Positions 1-10,291 of a stretch of DNA of 64,000 nt are shown piece by piece; within the stretch, counting starts at the first letter, position 1, and every line of letters starts with the position of its first letter. The position numbers were made by a program, and so were the translations under genes. Below the pieces are notes generated by a model that had not been told where the DNA came from, ran no database searches, and saw only the letters and a list, made by a program, of their open reading frames with translations. Source of the stretch: Aphidius gifuensis (lineage: Eukaryota; Arthropoda; Insecta; Hymenoptera; Braconidae); assembly GCF_014905175.1 (NCBI RefSeq), contig NC_057789.1:30314555-30378554 (forward strand). The letters are read 5' to 3'.

Positions 1-2391
1 TCATTAAAAGATGGAATAAATGAAAAAAAATCATTACTCATTGATATACTTGAAAGAATAAATAAATGTGGTATTAAACCAACAATTGGTACATTAAATT
101 CATCATTAAAAGTTGCAACAACATTGAGTAATCATGCTGTCGCTAAAGAATTATGTTGTTCATTATTTAGTGAATTTAATAATATTAATATTGAGCCATC
201 ATTAGCATCATATAATTATGCATTACAAATATATTATAGAAATGGTGCAACACCAAGTTTATTACTTGATGAAATTATTCATAAACTTGAATTAAATAAT
301 GATAAAAATATAAAGCTACAAATAAAAGATAAATCAGATATTTATTTTTTTGTAACAGCAATGAATATTGCATGTAATACATTAAATAATTCAATACTTG
401 GTGATCGTATACATAAATTATTACTTGATCATGAAAATTATAATTTTATTGGTGATGCACTTAAAGAAAATGTATATTATCGTAATTACTTTTCATTACA
501 AATTAAAAATAAAAAAATTGATGAATTTATTTCAAGCTATTATGATTTATTGGTACCACATATTTATACACCAGAACCAAGTGTTATGGATGAAATATTA
601 AATTCAATAAATTCCAATGATCCTGATACAAGTCGTAAATTATTACCAACAATTTGGTCACATATTGTATTATTTGAACAACTTGAACGTAAAAATTTAG
701 TTGAAAAAGCATTAAATACAATGGTTAATCATTGTAAACCATTAAAAAATGATGATACAACAAATGAAATATTTGGTGAAGCTGGATGGACAGTATGGAA
801 TTATGTTAATGTAAGTATTATTATTTATGAATAATTCCTATTATAAAAAGAAGAACTGTAATGCCGGTTCTTCGTTCTGTGATTGGTTGTCTCTCGGGTC
901 CCTAGCTTAATATTCTTTCTCTCTCGCTCATTATTTTAATTAATAAAATAAATTTATTATTTTGTTTCTTCGTCTGTCTTTTTTCAATTTTTTTTTTTTG
1001 TTAACTTTATGAATATTGTAGTTGTCAACGGTTGCTGTGGGGTCAAACATTCGATATCTCTTTTTTTTAAATAAACTAAATAAAATAAACTCATTATTCT
1101 GTTTCTTCATCTATTTTTTTTTTTATCATGCATAAGTTCTAGAAAAATTTTCTAGGATACTTATTAGAAGCGTCTTAATTTATAATATTTTGTACCGTAA
1201 TTGTTTTAATTTTTATCTCAAAATTAAAGGGTGGAGAAAGGGTTAAAAATCTACTTTTTTTTTAGATGTCTTAGGGGGAAAAAACAGAACAAACGCAGAA
1301 TAATTTGTACTAATTTATACCACCAAGCCCGAAATATATTTCGATGTTTTTTTTCAAGATCAAGTTGTGCTTTAATTTGTACCATTAAATTTAAAATAAA
1401 AAAAAAGTTATTTAAAAATATTCATTTTTGGAAGCAGTATAGAAATAGTTTGGAGTAAATATTTTTTCTTTGTTGTTTTTTTTTTCAAGGTACGAATTTC
1501 GAGATTGGTGCTGGAAACATGCGTTGATTATTAAAGCAGATATGTAATTGATAATTAACATTTCGGAGTAAATAATTTTTTTTTTTGTTGTTATTTTGCA
1601 GGTACAAATTTCGGGCTTTAAAATTAGTACAAATTATTCTGCGTTTGTAATTATTCCCCTCCCTTCCCTAAGTCATCTCAAAAAAAGTAGATTTTTAACC
1701 CCTTCTCCACCCTTTATCTTTGAGATAAAAATTAAAACAATTACGGTACAAATTAAGACGCTTCTAATAAGTATCCTAGAAAATTTTTCTAGGACTTATG
1801 CAGGCTAGGTTCACGCACCCCTGTTTTTTATCTTTTTTTTTAAATCGAAAAGGCTGAGAGACGCGCCGTAGGCGCGTCAAGGTTGACTAGTATAAAAAAT
1901 TTAAAAAAAAAACTATTTATTTATTTTTTTTTTTTTTAGACACAAAAACAACGTAGAATGCAAAATATGAATTGGACTGGTATAATACTTGGTGATATTG
2001 CTGTTTTATGTTTACGTGCTAATAAATATGATAGATGTTCACTCATTATATCATATTTATTAAATGAACAAAATCAAATTATTGGTACTCTACATGTCAA
2101 TCAAATAAATGAAATTTTTGATGAATGTATATTAAATTGTCAAATAACATCTGCATTGGTATGTATTGTATTTTTATATACCTATAGCTATCTAACATAT
2201 TATTATTAATTTATTATTAATTTATTTAGGATTTAATCAAGTATTGTGTTGATACTGGTTTTGAGGATAACATTTCCTCAATGGCTCATAAAATTCATCA
2301 TAATTTACCACTAGCAAATCATGAAAAAAAACGTCTTGAAAGTATTGTTGGTCCAAAATTTGTATTTAATGTTGCTGAATCAAATAAATAA
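1..2391 (+). CDS. PTCD3: PTCD3-like pentatricopeptide protein (mitoribosomal mS39), 3' part
   Basis: Three exons are visible: <1-810, 1940-2158 and 2230-2391, both introns in phase 0 with GT-AG ends (the second acceptor is TTTATTTAG). The gene enters from the left edge, so the N-terminus is missing. The 343 visible residues are helical and PPR-like (CGIKPTIGTLNSSLK, IEPSLASYNYALQIYY). The C-terminal segment WTGIILGDIAVLCLRANKYD matches the family pattern of PTCD3, a mitochondrial small-subunit protein needed for mitochondrial translation. The first intron is long because it carries an inverted-repeat element (1129-1802). Assignment to PTCD3 rests on the recalled family pattern over most of the visible length; a different mitochondrial PPR protein is less likely. 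Confidence 0.8.
1129..1802. mobile_element. Foldback/MITE-like element inside the PTCD3 intron
   Basis: The ends are near-perfect inverted repeats of roughly 200 bp: TGCATAAGTTCTAGAAAAA at 1129 is mirrored by the sequence ending ACTTATGCA at 1802. The complementarity continues inward to about 1350 on the left and about 1597 on the right. No coding sequence lies inside. Two related direct repeats sit in the loop (about 1451-1505 and 1565-1615). The size of about 674 bp, long terminal inverted repeats and lack of a transposase fit a non-autonomous DNA element. A GC-rich perfect palindrome (GACGCGCC..GGCGCGTC, about 1859-1879) follows it in the same intron and may mark a further insertion. Confidence 0.7.
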
Positions 2392-2660
2392 ATAAATAAA
2401 TAATAAACATTTGTAAAGTTGTTTGTTCAACTAAAGTTAAGTATGTATGATGATATTAAATGTCCATGTGTATGTGTTTAATAAAAACTAAATTGAACAT
2501 AAATATACATTAGATGCATGTAGTTTGTTTTATATTAATGTATAATAATGCCCTTGTCCTCACTTGCTCAAGAAAAGAGACACACAAAAGAATTATGAAT
2601 TAAATTGTTGATGTCATTTGAGGGACCAACTCTTTATACATTTATTCATTTATTCATTTA

Positions 2661-2701
<41 letters not shown>

Positions 2702-2878
2702 ATCTTATCTATTTATCCACGTATTTTCATCTTATTATATATATATATATATACATTGTAGTAAAATACTTATTTCCTGTCATCGTATCAGTAGCAATAA
2801 AACGCCACAACGAAAATATCAGTATATGCTCAATACATATAGTCATCACTTGTAAAAATAAATAAATAAATAAATATT
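2392..2878. other. Intergenic spacer with microsatellites
   Basis: AT-rich spacer between PTCD3 and the kinase-like gene. It contains a TCA/CAT trinucleotide run (about 2663-2700) and a TA run (about 2737-2754). The TAAATAAATAAATA run just after the PTCD3 stop belongs to its 3' flank. No convincing exon is seen. Confidence 0.6.
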
Positions 2879-3229
2879 ATGGATGAAACACGGGTTGTTC
2901 ATAATAAAAAACTTGAATTGGAATATATACGTTATTTATTTGAGCAACAAGTTGAAAAAGATAAAAGTTATGAAAAAATTGAAATAATTGGTATTGATGA
3001 AGAACCTGGTTCAGGACGTGGTGATAATTATACATCAATGTTATATAGACTTGGTATTAATGGTCGTAAGTGTTGTGATGGAAAATGGATACCATGGCAT
3101 ACATCAATTATTTATAAAGTTTTACCAGAATCAAAAGCACGACGTGAGGCATTTAAAAGTGAATTATTATTTCGTAATGAAGTTGCATTTTATAATCATG
3201 TATGGCCAGTTCTTGAAAAATTACAAAAT

Positions 3230-3266
<37 letters not shown>

Positions 3267-4496
3267 TAATATTTAATGGTATTCCAAAAATTTATGTTGC
3301 TAAATCTGATTTAATTGTTATGGAAGATCTTCGTGAAAAAGGATATATTATGGCTGATCGTAGAAAAGGTCTTGAGCTTGATAAATTAAAACTTGTATTA
3401 AAAGCACTTGCTGGTTTTCATGCTCTAAGTTTAACACTTGCTGATACAAGGTTTGTATTATTTATTTATTTATTTTTTCATTTATTAATACAATAATTTA
3501 ATTTAATTTAATTTAATTTAATTTAATTTAATTATCAAGACCAGATATATTTAATAAATTGGCTGATGAAAATAATAGTCAAGGAATACGTGAAACATTA
3601 TTTCGTATTGAAAATGAAGAATGGTATCGTAATTATTATCGTGTTGCTGCTAAAAATGCTATAAATATGGTAACAGAAACATTATCAGCCAGTCAAATAT
3701 ATCAACAAGATATTATTGATAAATTACAAAAATTTCTTCATGAAGATGTTTTTTTTCGTACAATGTGTGAATTGGCATCAACAAGAGGTTCATTAACTGT
3801 ATTTTGTCATGGTGATTGTTGGACAAATAATTTTTTATTTTCATCAAATAAATCAATAAATGAAAATGATGAAAATAACAAAAAACAACAAGTATGTATT
3901 TTTTTTAAATTTATAATAATTGATAATAAAAAATATTTTATATTATTTAGGCTGTTTATCTTGTTGATTTTCAATTAATGCGTGTGGGATCAGTGGCACT
4001 TGATCTGACTAATTTATTATATTGCTGCACATCAAGACAAGTTAGAAAAAATCACATGACATCACTTTTACTTTATTATCATTCTCATTTAATGGATGCA
4101 TTGAAAATACTTAATCCAAATAATACATCAAGAGATTCTTCAACAACTTGGCAACTGTAAGTTTAAACATCATATTTATTTATTCAGTATAATTTAATTG
4201 TTTTTTTTTTTTTTTTTCTTATTTTTTCAAGTTTAAATGACGAAATACGTAAATGTGGACGTTTTGGATTAGGCATAGCTCTTGATATATTACCATGTAG
4301 CACATGTGACAGTGATAATGCACCAGATTTGTATGAAAATGCTTCATCAAGTGGTGGTGGTGGTGGTGATGCTATTACAGATAGCAATGAAGAAAATAAA
4401 AATACTGATGCACCACTACCTATAATTGGTGGTATTGAGTGTGCCAAAATGATGACCGATCTTGTTCTCGAATTAATTCACAATAATGCCCTTTGA
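2879..4496 (+). CDS. CHK kinase-like protein (ecdysteroid-kinase-like family)
   Basis: Four exons are inferred: 2879-3450, 3540-3891, 3951-4156 and 4232-4496, giving 464 residues, a usual length for this insect family. All introns are GT-AG and 59-89 bp long. The ATG at 2879 follows an A-rich leader. Family hallmarks are the Brenner-type motif CHGDCWTNN (His near residue 281) and VDFQLMRVGS (Asp near residue 314), the expected catalytic and metal-binding elements of small-molecule kinases with an aminoglycoside-phosphotransferase-like fold. Some family members phosphorylate ecdysteroids and others may act in detoxification; the substrate cannot be read here. Oddities are an 11-residue Asn tract near residues 119-129, encoded by an AAT microsatellite, and a Gly run near the C-terminus. 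Confidence 0.88.
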
Positions 4497-5340
4497 TGCT
4501 ATATTATCATACATAATAATAGTAGTAATAGTAATAATAATAATAATAAAATAATATTCAAGTACGTATTATCAATTTATTAATATTTAAGTATATTGTT
4601 TATGATGGAAAAAATTAATAACTCAATCAACAACAACAATTGACATTATTATTTTAAATAGCTTGTTTTTAATTTAGACAAAAGTTAAATATTAAACAAT
4701 TGTTTTATTTTTAAATGATTATATAGTTTACAAGCTTCTTAATTCTATTATTATTATTTTTTGTTTTTGTTTTTTTTTTTAATTATTAATAATATTATAA
4801 TATATGTTGTCATTATTTAAAAAAAAAAATAAAAATTGATTGGCATAGAAAGAGATTGAAAACTCGAAATAATTATATTAATAATATTTGTATTTTTTGG
4901 ACAAGAAAAAAATATAATTGTAGTAATAATAATAATAATAATAATAATCGTTTTTTATTAAAAAAAATAATGATAATAATATTAGTATAGCCAATATGAT
5001 AATAATAATAATAATTATTATTAAAATAACTTGGCTTGTCTTATTTCATTACCACCACAATAATAATAGCAATAATAATAATAATAATAATAGATAAACA
5101 ACACAAAATAAATTTAATAATTGTAATTATTTGAATATCTATTTTGAAATCAAGTTGTTTATATTATTATTATTATTATTATAAGCATAACTATATTTTT
5201 AAATAATTTTAAATTTTTTTGTTCAAGTTAATGAAAATAAAAAAAAAGTAAAATAATCAAAGTGAGGGAGAAGCACTTTTTTTTTTTAATTTTTTTTTTT
5301 TCATTGATTATTATTAGTTTAATAATAATAATAATGATAA
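4497..5340. other. AT-rich intergenic stretch with AAT/ATT microsatellites
   Basis: Between the kinase-like gene and the glutamine-rich ORF the sequence is almost all A and T, with repeated AAT/ATT runs (about 4510-4555, 4920-4950, 4999-5020, 5060-5090, 5160-5185). Likely 3' UTR and spacer. No gene is seen. Confidence 0.6.
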
Positions 5341-5893
5341 TTACGCTTGTTGAGGAGATGTCTGAGGTTGTTGAGGAGGCAATGCCTGTTGTTGTTGTTG
5401 TTGTTGTTGTGCTTGTGCTTGAGGGCTTGGTGGTTGTTGTTGTTGTGGTGTCAATGGCATCGATGATGATGACGACGATAGTAATGATGGTTGTTGTTGT
5501 TGTTGTGGTGGTGGTGGTGGTAATACCTGTGGCATTGGCATTGATGTTGGTATCGGTGTTGATGTTGTTGTTATTGGTGGTGCCAGTGGTGTTGGTATTG
5601 ATGGTGTTGGTGGTGTAGTTGTGGCTGCAGATGTTGTTGTTGTTGTTGTTGTTATTATTGTCGTTGACAATTGTCCAATTGGAGTTTGTTGTGGAGGTTG
5701 AAGTTGTGCTTGTGCACCTTGCAATTGTGGCTGTATTGGTATATTACCAACAGACTGTTGTTGTTGTTGTTGTTGTTGTAATTGATTTTGAGTACCAGAT
5801 TGCCAAGTTGAATGTTGTTGAATTTGTCCTGATGGTTGTGTTTGTAACAAATAATTGATTTTTTTTTTTTCTTTTTTTTTGTTGTTACAGTTG
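5341..5893 (-). other. Gln/Pro/Thr-rich open frame of uncertain status
   Basis: A minus-strand open frame of about 180 codons ends in TAA at 5341-5343. It reads as Gln runs mixed with Pro, Thr and Ser (for example TTTTTTTSAATTTPPTPS and QAQAQQQQQQQQALPPQQP). Codons are mixed within the homopolymers, which suggests real low-complexity protein, like the C-terminus of a transcription coactivator. However there is no upstream ATG in frame, no clear acceptor on this strand, and LTO1 starts only about 115 bp away in the other direction. It may be a terminal exon whose partner was lost, a retro-copied fragment, or expanded CAA repeats. No family is recognised. Confidence 0.35.
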
Positions 5894-5914
5894 GTAAGCC
5901 TTGCCAACACGACA

Positions 5915-5947
<33 letters not shown>

Positions 5948-6008
5948 GTTGTTGTTGTAATTCAATTATTATAAATAATAAATACACACCTACAAAAAAA
6001 AAAAAAAC

Positions 6009-6461
6009 ATGTCGTTGACTTTAATGAAAAAAACACATGCAAGTAATAATAATAATAATAATAATAATGATGATGATGATATAAATGATATATTTGATAA
6101 TTTATTATTTGGTGAAGAATTGGCAAATAAAAGTGGTTTTGAAGAAGGTTTTAATGCTGGCAAGTGTCAATCAATAAGTGGATATCATCTTGGTTATCAT
6201 AGAGCCAGTGAATTATCAGCTAGACTTGGATTTTACAGTATTGTTATAAAAAATTGTCTTGACAATAGTGATAATTCATCAAAAATTAATAATCAAGCAA
6301 TTATATTGGATGATTTAATAAATAAATTTCCAAGAGACAATACTGAAACAATTGACATTATTAAAATATTTGAAAATATAAAATTAAAATTTAATAGACT
6401 CTGTTCATTGGCTAAAATTAATATTTCATATTCTGAATTTGATAATCAACTCAATTTTTAA
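6009..6461 (+). CDS. LTO1: LTO1 homolog (ABCE1 maturation factor; ORAOV1 family)
   Basis: Single-exon frame of 150 residues starting at the first ATG after an A-rich leader. The core GFEEGFNAGK...SGYHLGYHRASEL carries the spaced glycines of the Yae1/Lto1 deca-GX3 motif (residues about 43-70). The tail ends with the family pattern KLKFNRLCSLAKI. Known role of the family: with Yae1, Lto1 helps load the Fe-S clusters of the ribosome-recycling ATPase ABCE1/Rli1 in the cytosol. The length is normal. An Asn8-Asp4 tract near residues 13-24 is a microsatellite expansion. The stop lies only 14 bp before the next gene's ATG. Confidence 0.88.
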   Translation: MSLTLMKKTHASNNNNNNNNDDDDINDIFDNLLFGEELANKSGFEEGFNAGKCQSISGYHLGYHRASELSARLGFYSIVIKNCLDNSDNSSKINNQAIILDDLINKFPRDNTETIDIIKIFENIKLKFNRLCSLAKINISYSEFDNQLNF

Positions 6462-6475
6462 TAATAATAATAATA

Positions 6476-7596
6476 ATGTATAAAAATAATATTAAACATT
6501 TTGAGGATACTATTTTATTTATTAAAAATCATGATAAATTGGCAAATTGTCATCTTGTTGATTTTATAACTGATGATTTATGGAACAAATGTTTATCAAA
6601 TGATTTGAAATTACAAATTCAACAAACCAACAATAGCACTAACAATAATAATCATAATAATAATGAGATAATAAACTTTAATAAATTAAATTTTATAAAA
6701 ACAACTGATGCCTTGAATATTAAAAATAATATTAATGTTATTGATGCAAATGATTTTAATGATGATGATAATAACAACAATAAAAATTTAATGAAAAATC
6801 GTTTTATGAAAAATAAAAAAACTTATGAAATTGATATTTTATCAAATGTAATATATAGTATTTGGAAAAAAATATTACCAAATAATAATGAAACAATTGT
6901 TATTGATGTTGGTGCTGGAAAAGGATATTTAGGCACAAATTTATGTGAAAATTATGGAATTCCAGTATTGTCTATTGATTCATGTCCATCAAGATATAAA
7001 AGTGCTTTAAAACGTCAAAAACTTTTAAAAAAAATAAAAAATAAATCATATACTTTGGTACGTCATTTAGTTGAATTTATTGATGAAAAAACAGATTATG
7101 AAAAATATATTGTATTAAATTATCCAAATTGGAATAATAATAATAATAATGATAATTTATTTCTTGTTGGTTTACATACATGTGGAAATTTAGCAAATTC
7201 CATGATTAAATCATTTGTTAATTCAAAATCACTTGGTACATTGTGTGTTGTACCATGTTGTTATCATTTAACAAATGAAACATTAACAAATAAATATTTA
7301 TTTACTAAAAATGCAAGAATGCTGGCACAACAATCTGTCGAGAGAAATTCAATGAAAAAAAATAAAAAAATGCCTACATCTATTTTTTACAGAGCAATAT
7401 TGCAAGTTTTATTAAAATCTCTAGGTAAATTTAAATTATTTAAATTATTTAAATTATTTATATTAATATTATTAATGTTTTTTACAACAGGTATGGAAAA
7501 TGTTGTGATAGGTAGAGGTTCAGCACCAAGTTATGATTTTAAAATTTATGCAAAATGGGCATTAAATAAAATTGGTCTTGAGTCAAATAAAGTAAG

Positions 7597-7627
<31 letters not shown>

Positions 7628-7906
7628 ATTTTCTTATTTTTTATTTTATATATTTTTCATTTACATCAACAGATACCAAAAGACAATGATCTAGATAAAT
7701 TGTATAATAAATATGCTGATAAAGAGTGGCAAATTAATGTCTTTCAAAGTCTTCGAGTTCACTTGGGATCTGTTATTGAAACAGCACTTATTCTTGATAA
7801 AATATTGTATCTTGAATCTCGTAATGAATGCTTCAAAGTATCCATTGTTCGTATTTTTGATCCATTATTATCTCCACGTTGTTATGCTATTTTAGCATTT
7901 AAATAA
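6476..7906 (+). CDS. METTL25: METTL25-family methyltransferase-like protein
   Basis: Three exons are inferred: 6476-7424, 7491-7591 and 7673-7906, giving 427 residues. The SAM-binding motif is IVIDVGAGKGYLG (near residue 140), followed by SIDSCPSRYKSA. LVGLHTCGNLA and CVVPCCYHL are the diagnostic family motifs, and the end SPRCYAILAF is also family-like. The N-terminal ANCHLVDFITDDLWN fits the normal family start, so the ATG at 6476 looks genuine. Both introns (66 and 81 bp) are multiples of three without stop codons, so the unspliced sequence stays open; the GT-AG ends and the non-conserved Leu/Phe- and Tyr-rich inserts argue for splicing. RRNAD1/METTL25B is the nearest alternative name. Substrate unknown. 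Confidence 0.85.
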
Positions 7907-8413
7907 TTTTACAAAAAATTCAAGTAAAAAAGTAAAACAAGGTAAAAAATATAGTAATAAATGATGATTGATATCATATCATATATTTATAAATGATAAA
8001 AAAATTACAAAATAAATTTTTTTTTTTTTTCAACAAAATTATGATTATTTTTATTATTTTTATTATTTTTATCATCATACGTTATTAAGTTGTGCATATA
8101 TAGTATATACCTATATAAGTATGTAACTAAATAGAGATAGTGGTCCATAAATACATAAAAACATACATACCCACATACATATACATAAAAAAAATGAAAA
8201 AAAAAAAAAATATATATATATACGCCAGTAAAAACTACAAGCATTACACAGTTTCACATTGGAGCCACTCAGTTGAAGCAACAAGTGGTTTGTATGATAT
8301 TTTTAAATTTAAATTTGACTTGTGTATCAAAATGATAATATTAAATTAATTAATTATCTTTTTAATTAAAAAAATTTCAGTTATTCTTTAACTAATAACA
8401 ATAATAATATAAA
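7907..8413. other. Intergenic spacer before OAT1
   Basis: AT-rich, with poly-T, ATTTTT repeats and a TATATATATA run (about 8211-8221). Probably carries the promoter and 5' UTR of the downstream aminotransferase, but no defined element can be named. Confidence 0.5.
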
Positions 8414-9930
8414 ATGGAATTGATGAGAATTACTCCAAGACAATTGTTTATTAAATCATCATCATTAATTAATACAAGAATAATATTTAATAGATGTATA
8501 ACATCTCAACAAGTATTTACAAGAGAAAATAAATATGGAGCTCATAATTATCATCCTTTGAAAGTTGCAATAAATCGTGCTGAGGGTGTATATATGTGGG
8601 ATGTTGAGGGTAAACGTTATTATGATTTTTTAAGTGCATATTCAGCAGTTAATCAAGGACATTGTCATCCTCGTATTTATAAGGCATTAATTGAACAAGC
8701 TAAAAATTTAACATTAACATCACGAGCATTTTATTCTGATGTACTTGGAGAATTTGAAGAATATATTACAAATCTATTTGGGTAAATTTATAATATTTTC
8801 CATCAATTATTATTATTATTATTAATAAATTTAAATTTTTTAGTTATGATAAATGGCTTCCAATGAATACTGGTGTTGAGGGTGGTGAGACTGCTTGTAA
8901 ATTAGCACGTAGATGGGGCTATGATGTTAAAAAAATACCAAATAATCAAGCTAAAATTATATTTGCTGAGGGTAATTTTTGGGGACGTACAATGAGTGCA
9001 ATATCATCAAGTACTGATCCAACAAGTTATGCTGGTTTTGGTCCATTTATGCCTGGTTTTGAAATTGTACCATATGATGATTTATTAGCACTTGAAAATG
9101 CATTAAAAGATTCAAATGTTGCTGCATTTATGGTTGAACCAATACAAGGAGAAGCTGGTGTTGTCGTACCCAAGGTTATACTTTTTTTTTTTATCTTGAT
9201 TAATTTTTATATATTACATATCTTGAGATTAAAAAAATGTCAACAAAATCATGATAATTTTGATAAGAAAAAAAAAAAAAAAAAGATAACAAAATATAAT
9301 TTATAATTTATAATTTTTATTTATTTCAAGGATGGATATTTAAAAAAAACAAGAGAATTATGTACAAAATATAATGTACTTTGGATTGCTGATGAAGTTC
9401 AAACTGGTTTAGCAAGAACAGGAAAACGTTTGGCTGTTGATCATGAACATGTTAAACCAGATATATTAATATTAGGTAAAGCATTATCTGGTGGTTATTA
9501 TCCAGTATCAGGTGTACTTGCCAATGATAATATTATGCTTTGTATAAAACCTGGTGAGCATGGTTCAACTTATGGTGGTAATCCACTTGGTTGTAAAATT
9601 GCACTTGAAGCACTTAAAGTACTTGAGGAAGAAAATATGGCTGATAATGCTGATAAAATGGGTAAAATATTACGTGATGAATTAAATAAACTTCCAAAAA
9701 ATATTGTTACACTTGTACGTGGTAAAGGTTTATTAAATGCAATTGTTATTAATGAAAATATTGATGCAATGAAAATATGTATTGAAATGAAAAATAATGG
9801 TCTTTTGGCAAAACCAACACATGGCCATATAATACGTCTTGCACCACCACTAGTCATTAATGAAATACAAATAAAACAAGCAGCATCAATTATTACAAAT
9901 ACAATATTAAATCATTCCAATATATTATAA
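8414..9930 (+). CDS. Oat: Ornithine aminotransferase, canonical copy (OAT1)
   Basis: Exons 8414-8781, 8844-9174 and 9331-9930 give 432 residues, a normal length. The N-terminus (basic, Ser/Arg/Ile-rich, few acids) looks like a mitochondrial presequence. The core is highly canonical: YGAHNYHPL, SAYSAVNQGHCHP, LPMNTGVEGGETACKLAR, FMVEPIQGEAGV, DEVQTGLARTG and GKALSGG with the PLP lysine near residue 283, then GEHGSTYGGNPLG. The enzyme transfers the delta-amino group of ornithine to 2-oxoglutarate in the mitochondrial matrix, linking arginine, proline and glutamate metabolism. The two substrate-recognition tyrosines (Y55 and Y85 in human numbering; here about 46 and 76) are present. It lacks the last intron of its tandem paralog. 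Confidence 0.93.
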
Positions 9931-10291
9931 TAATAAACGAAATGAAATGAAATGAAATAAAATGTTGAAAATATTAATTTTGTTGTTGTTATTATTATTA
10001 TTATTATTAAATAAATGCATCATCATATCATATTGATGATGATGATGATGATAATTAATCACAAACAAGCATATCAAAAGTTAAACCTCTTATTTTTTAT
10101 AAGATAAGATTAATCAGGGGTAAAAAATAAAAAATACATTTTATTATTTGTTGTTGATAAATTTATTGAAAAGTATTGCATTTTATATCAGTAGACGAGT
10201 ATTAATAACGAGTATATATATTCAAGTCAAGTAAATATCAGTATCAATAATAGCAGCAAATCAGCAGTAGCAACATAATATAATAAATAAA
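9931..10291. other. Spacer between tandem aminotransferase genes
   Basis: AT-rich spacer with AAATG pentamers, ATT and GAT trinucleotide runs and a CAGCAGCA-type leader just before the second ATG. No gene is seen. Confidence 0.5.

Noticed and set aside
2605..2865. Small frame with a Ser run before the kinase-like gene
   Set aside because: It is created by the TCA microsatellite; no family similarity or splice context.
5262..5618. Plus-strand Val/Met/Leu-rich frame
   Set aside because: It is the complement of the CAA/CCA-rich repeats with no protein-like pattern.
6476..7906. METTL25 as a single uninterrupted 476-codon gene
   Set aside because: Two inserts with perfect GT-AG ends and low-complexity content fall in conserved family regions; splicing restores the family sequence.
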